A stretch of 64,000 bases of DNA from Streptomyces sp. DH12 (GTDB lineage Bacteria; Actinomycetota; Actinomycetes; Streptomycetales; Streptomycetaceae): positions 281,749 through 345,748 of the forward strand of contig NZ_JAHWGT010000002.1 in NCBI RefSeq assembly GCF_020873895.1. Reading direction: 5' to 3'. This document shows, piece after piece, positions 63,818 to 64,000 of this stretch. Below the pieces are notes generated by a model. It made no database searches and was not told the origin of the DNA. It saw nothing but the letters and a program-made list of their open reading frames with translations. How positions within the stretch are numbered: the stretch's first letter is position 1; each line of letters starts with the position of its first letter. Position numbers and translations under genes: made by a program.

Positions 63818-64000
63818 GTGGCATTGCTGACCCGTATCAGGGGACCGCGCGACCTCGACCGGCTCTCCCCGGAGCAGCTTGACCGGCTGGCCTCGGAGAT
63901 CCGGTCCTTCCTCGTCGACGCGGTCTCGAAGACCGGCGGCCACCTCGGCCCGAACCTGGGTGTGGTGGAGCTGACCATCGCCCTGCACCGGGTCTTCGAG
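63818..64000 (+). CDS. dxs: 1-Deoxy-D-xylulose-5-phosphate synthase, N-terminal part (runs off the window)
   Basis: The first 61 codons of DXS, the thiamine-diphosphate enzyme that opens the MEP isoprenoid pathway. [27 protein letters not shown] and [25 protein letters not shown], with the conserved histidine of GGHLGPNLG, leave no doubt. GTG 63818 has AAGGAGG six bases upstream. Everything beyond base 64000, including the ThDP-binding motifs, is missing. Confidence 0.93.
   Translation, partial: MALLTRIRGPRDLDRLSPEQLDRLASEIRSFLVDAVSKTGGHLGPNLGVVELTIALHRVFE

Overview
The window is high-GC actinobacterial DNA and is almost certainly a Streptomyces chromosome. The signs are GC-saturated third codon positions, frequent GTG starts, leaderless promoters and several Streptomyces-typical genes (a DUF3099 protein, an actinobacterial-type QcrB, an AcnA whose sequence I recognise from streptomycetes, Rok7B7). 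The order from about 36 to 64 kb (second MurA, acnA, NgcEFG-like ABC genes, rok7B7, xylFGH, dxs) matches, from memory, the S. coelicolor SCO5998-SCO6013 neighbourhood. The right part is therefore conserved core chromosome carrying insertions, and the left part is accessory.

Region 1 (1-9.3 kb): a truncated aminopeptidase P gene diverges from a secreted M9 collagenase. The collagenase is followed by a complete-looking trans-4-hydroxy-L-proline operon: three-subunit D-hydroxyproline dehydrogenase, DHDPS-family deaminase, two-cysteine epimerase and a GntR/FCD regulator. Collagen cleavage, use of its signature amino acid and the regulator thus sit side by side. Related operator-like sequences lie before the collagenase and before the operon. 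A 164-bp TA-flanked inverted-repeat element (MITE-like) closes the region.

Region 2 (9.3-27.2 kb): a phenazine biosynthetic locus in two divergent arms. The plus arm is a StrR/ParB-type activator, phzB-C-D-E-F-G and a Baeyer-Villiger monooxygenase. The minus arm is a PhzS-like flavin hydroxylase, an orphan cytochrome bc1 subunit QcrB, a second FAD enzyme, a small VOC protein (the fold of the phenazine-resistance protein EhpR) and an M56 membrane protease. DUF3099 and an ArsR-SRPBCC pair lie between the arms. PCA or 1-hydroxyphenazine with further oxidative tailoring is the expected chemistry. The orphan QcrB and the VOC protein are the best self-protection candidates.

Region 3 (27.2-46.7 kb): an ABC exporter/DUF4097/HicB-like operon preceded by a stacked tandem-repeat block, a DUF4232 lipoprotein, an AraC regulator, a small secreted protein, a pectate lyase behind a LacI-type operator, an HTH-MurA fusion with its own palindrome, an MMPL transporter, a YCII/ECF42 sigma pair, a transposase-derived protein that has lost all three DDE residues, and a leaderless ABM-UbiA-polyprenyl synthase operon.

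Region 4 (46.7-64 kb): aconitase with a TamR-like palindrome and an iron-box-like site, DUF4291, a secreted GH92 alpha-mannosidase, the NgcEFG-type amino-sugar importer with a DasR-like dre site, Rok7B7, the XylFGH sugar importer and the start of dxs. No rRNA, tRNA or CRISPR array was seen.
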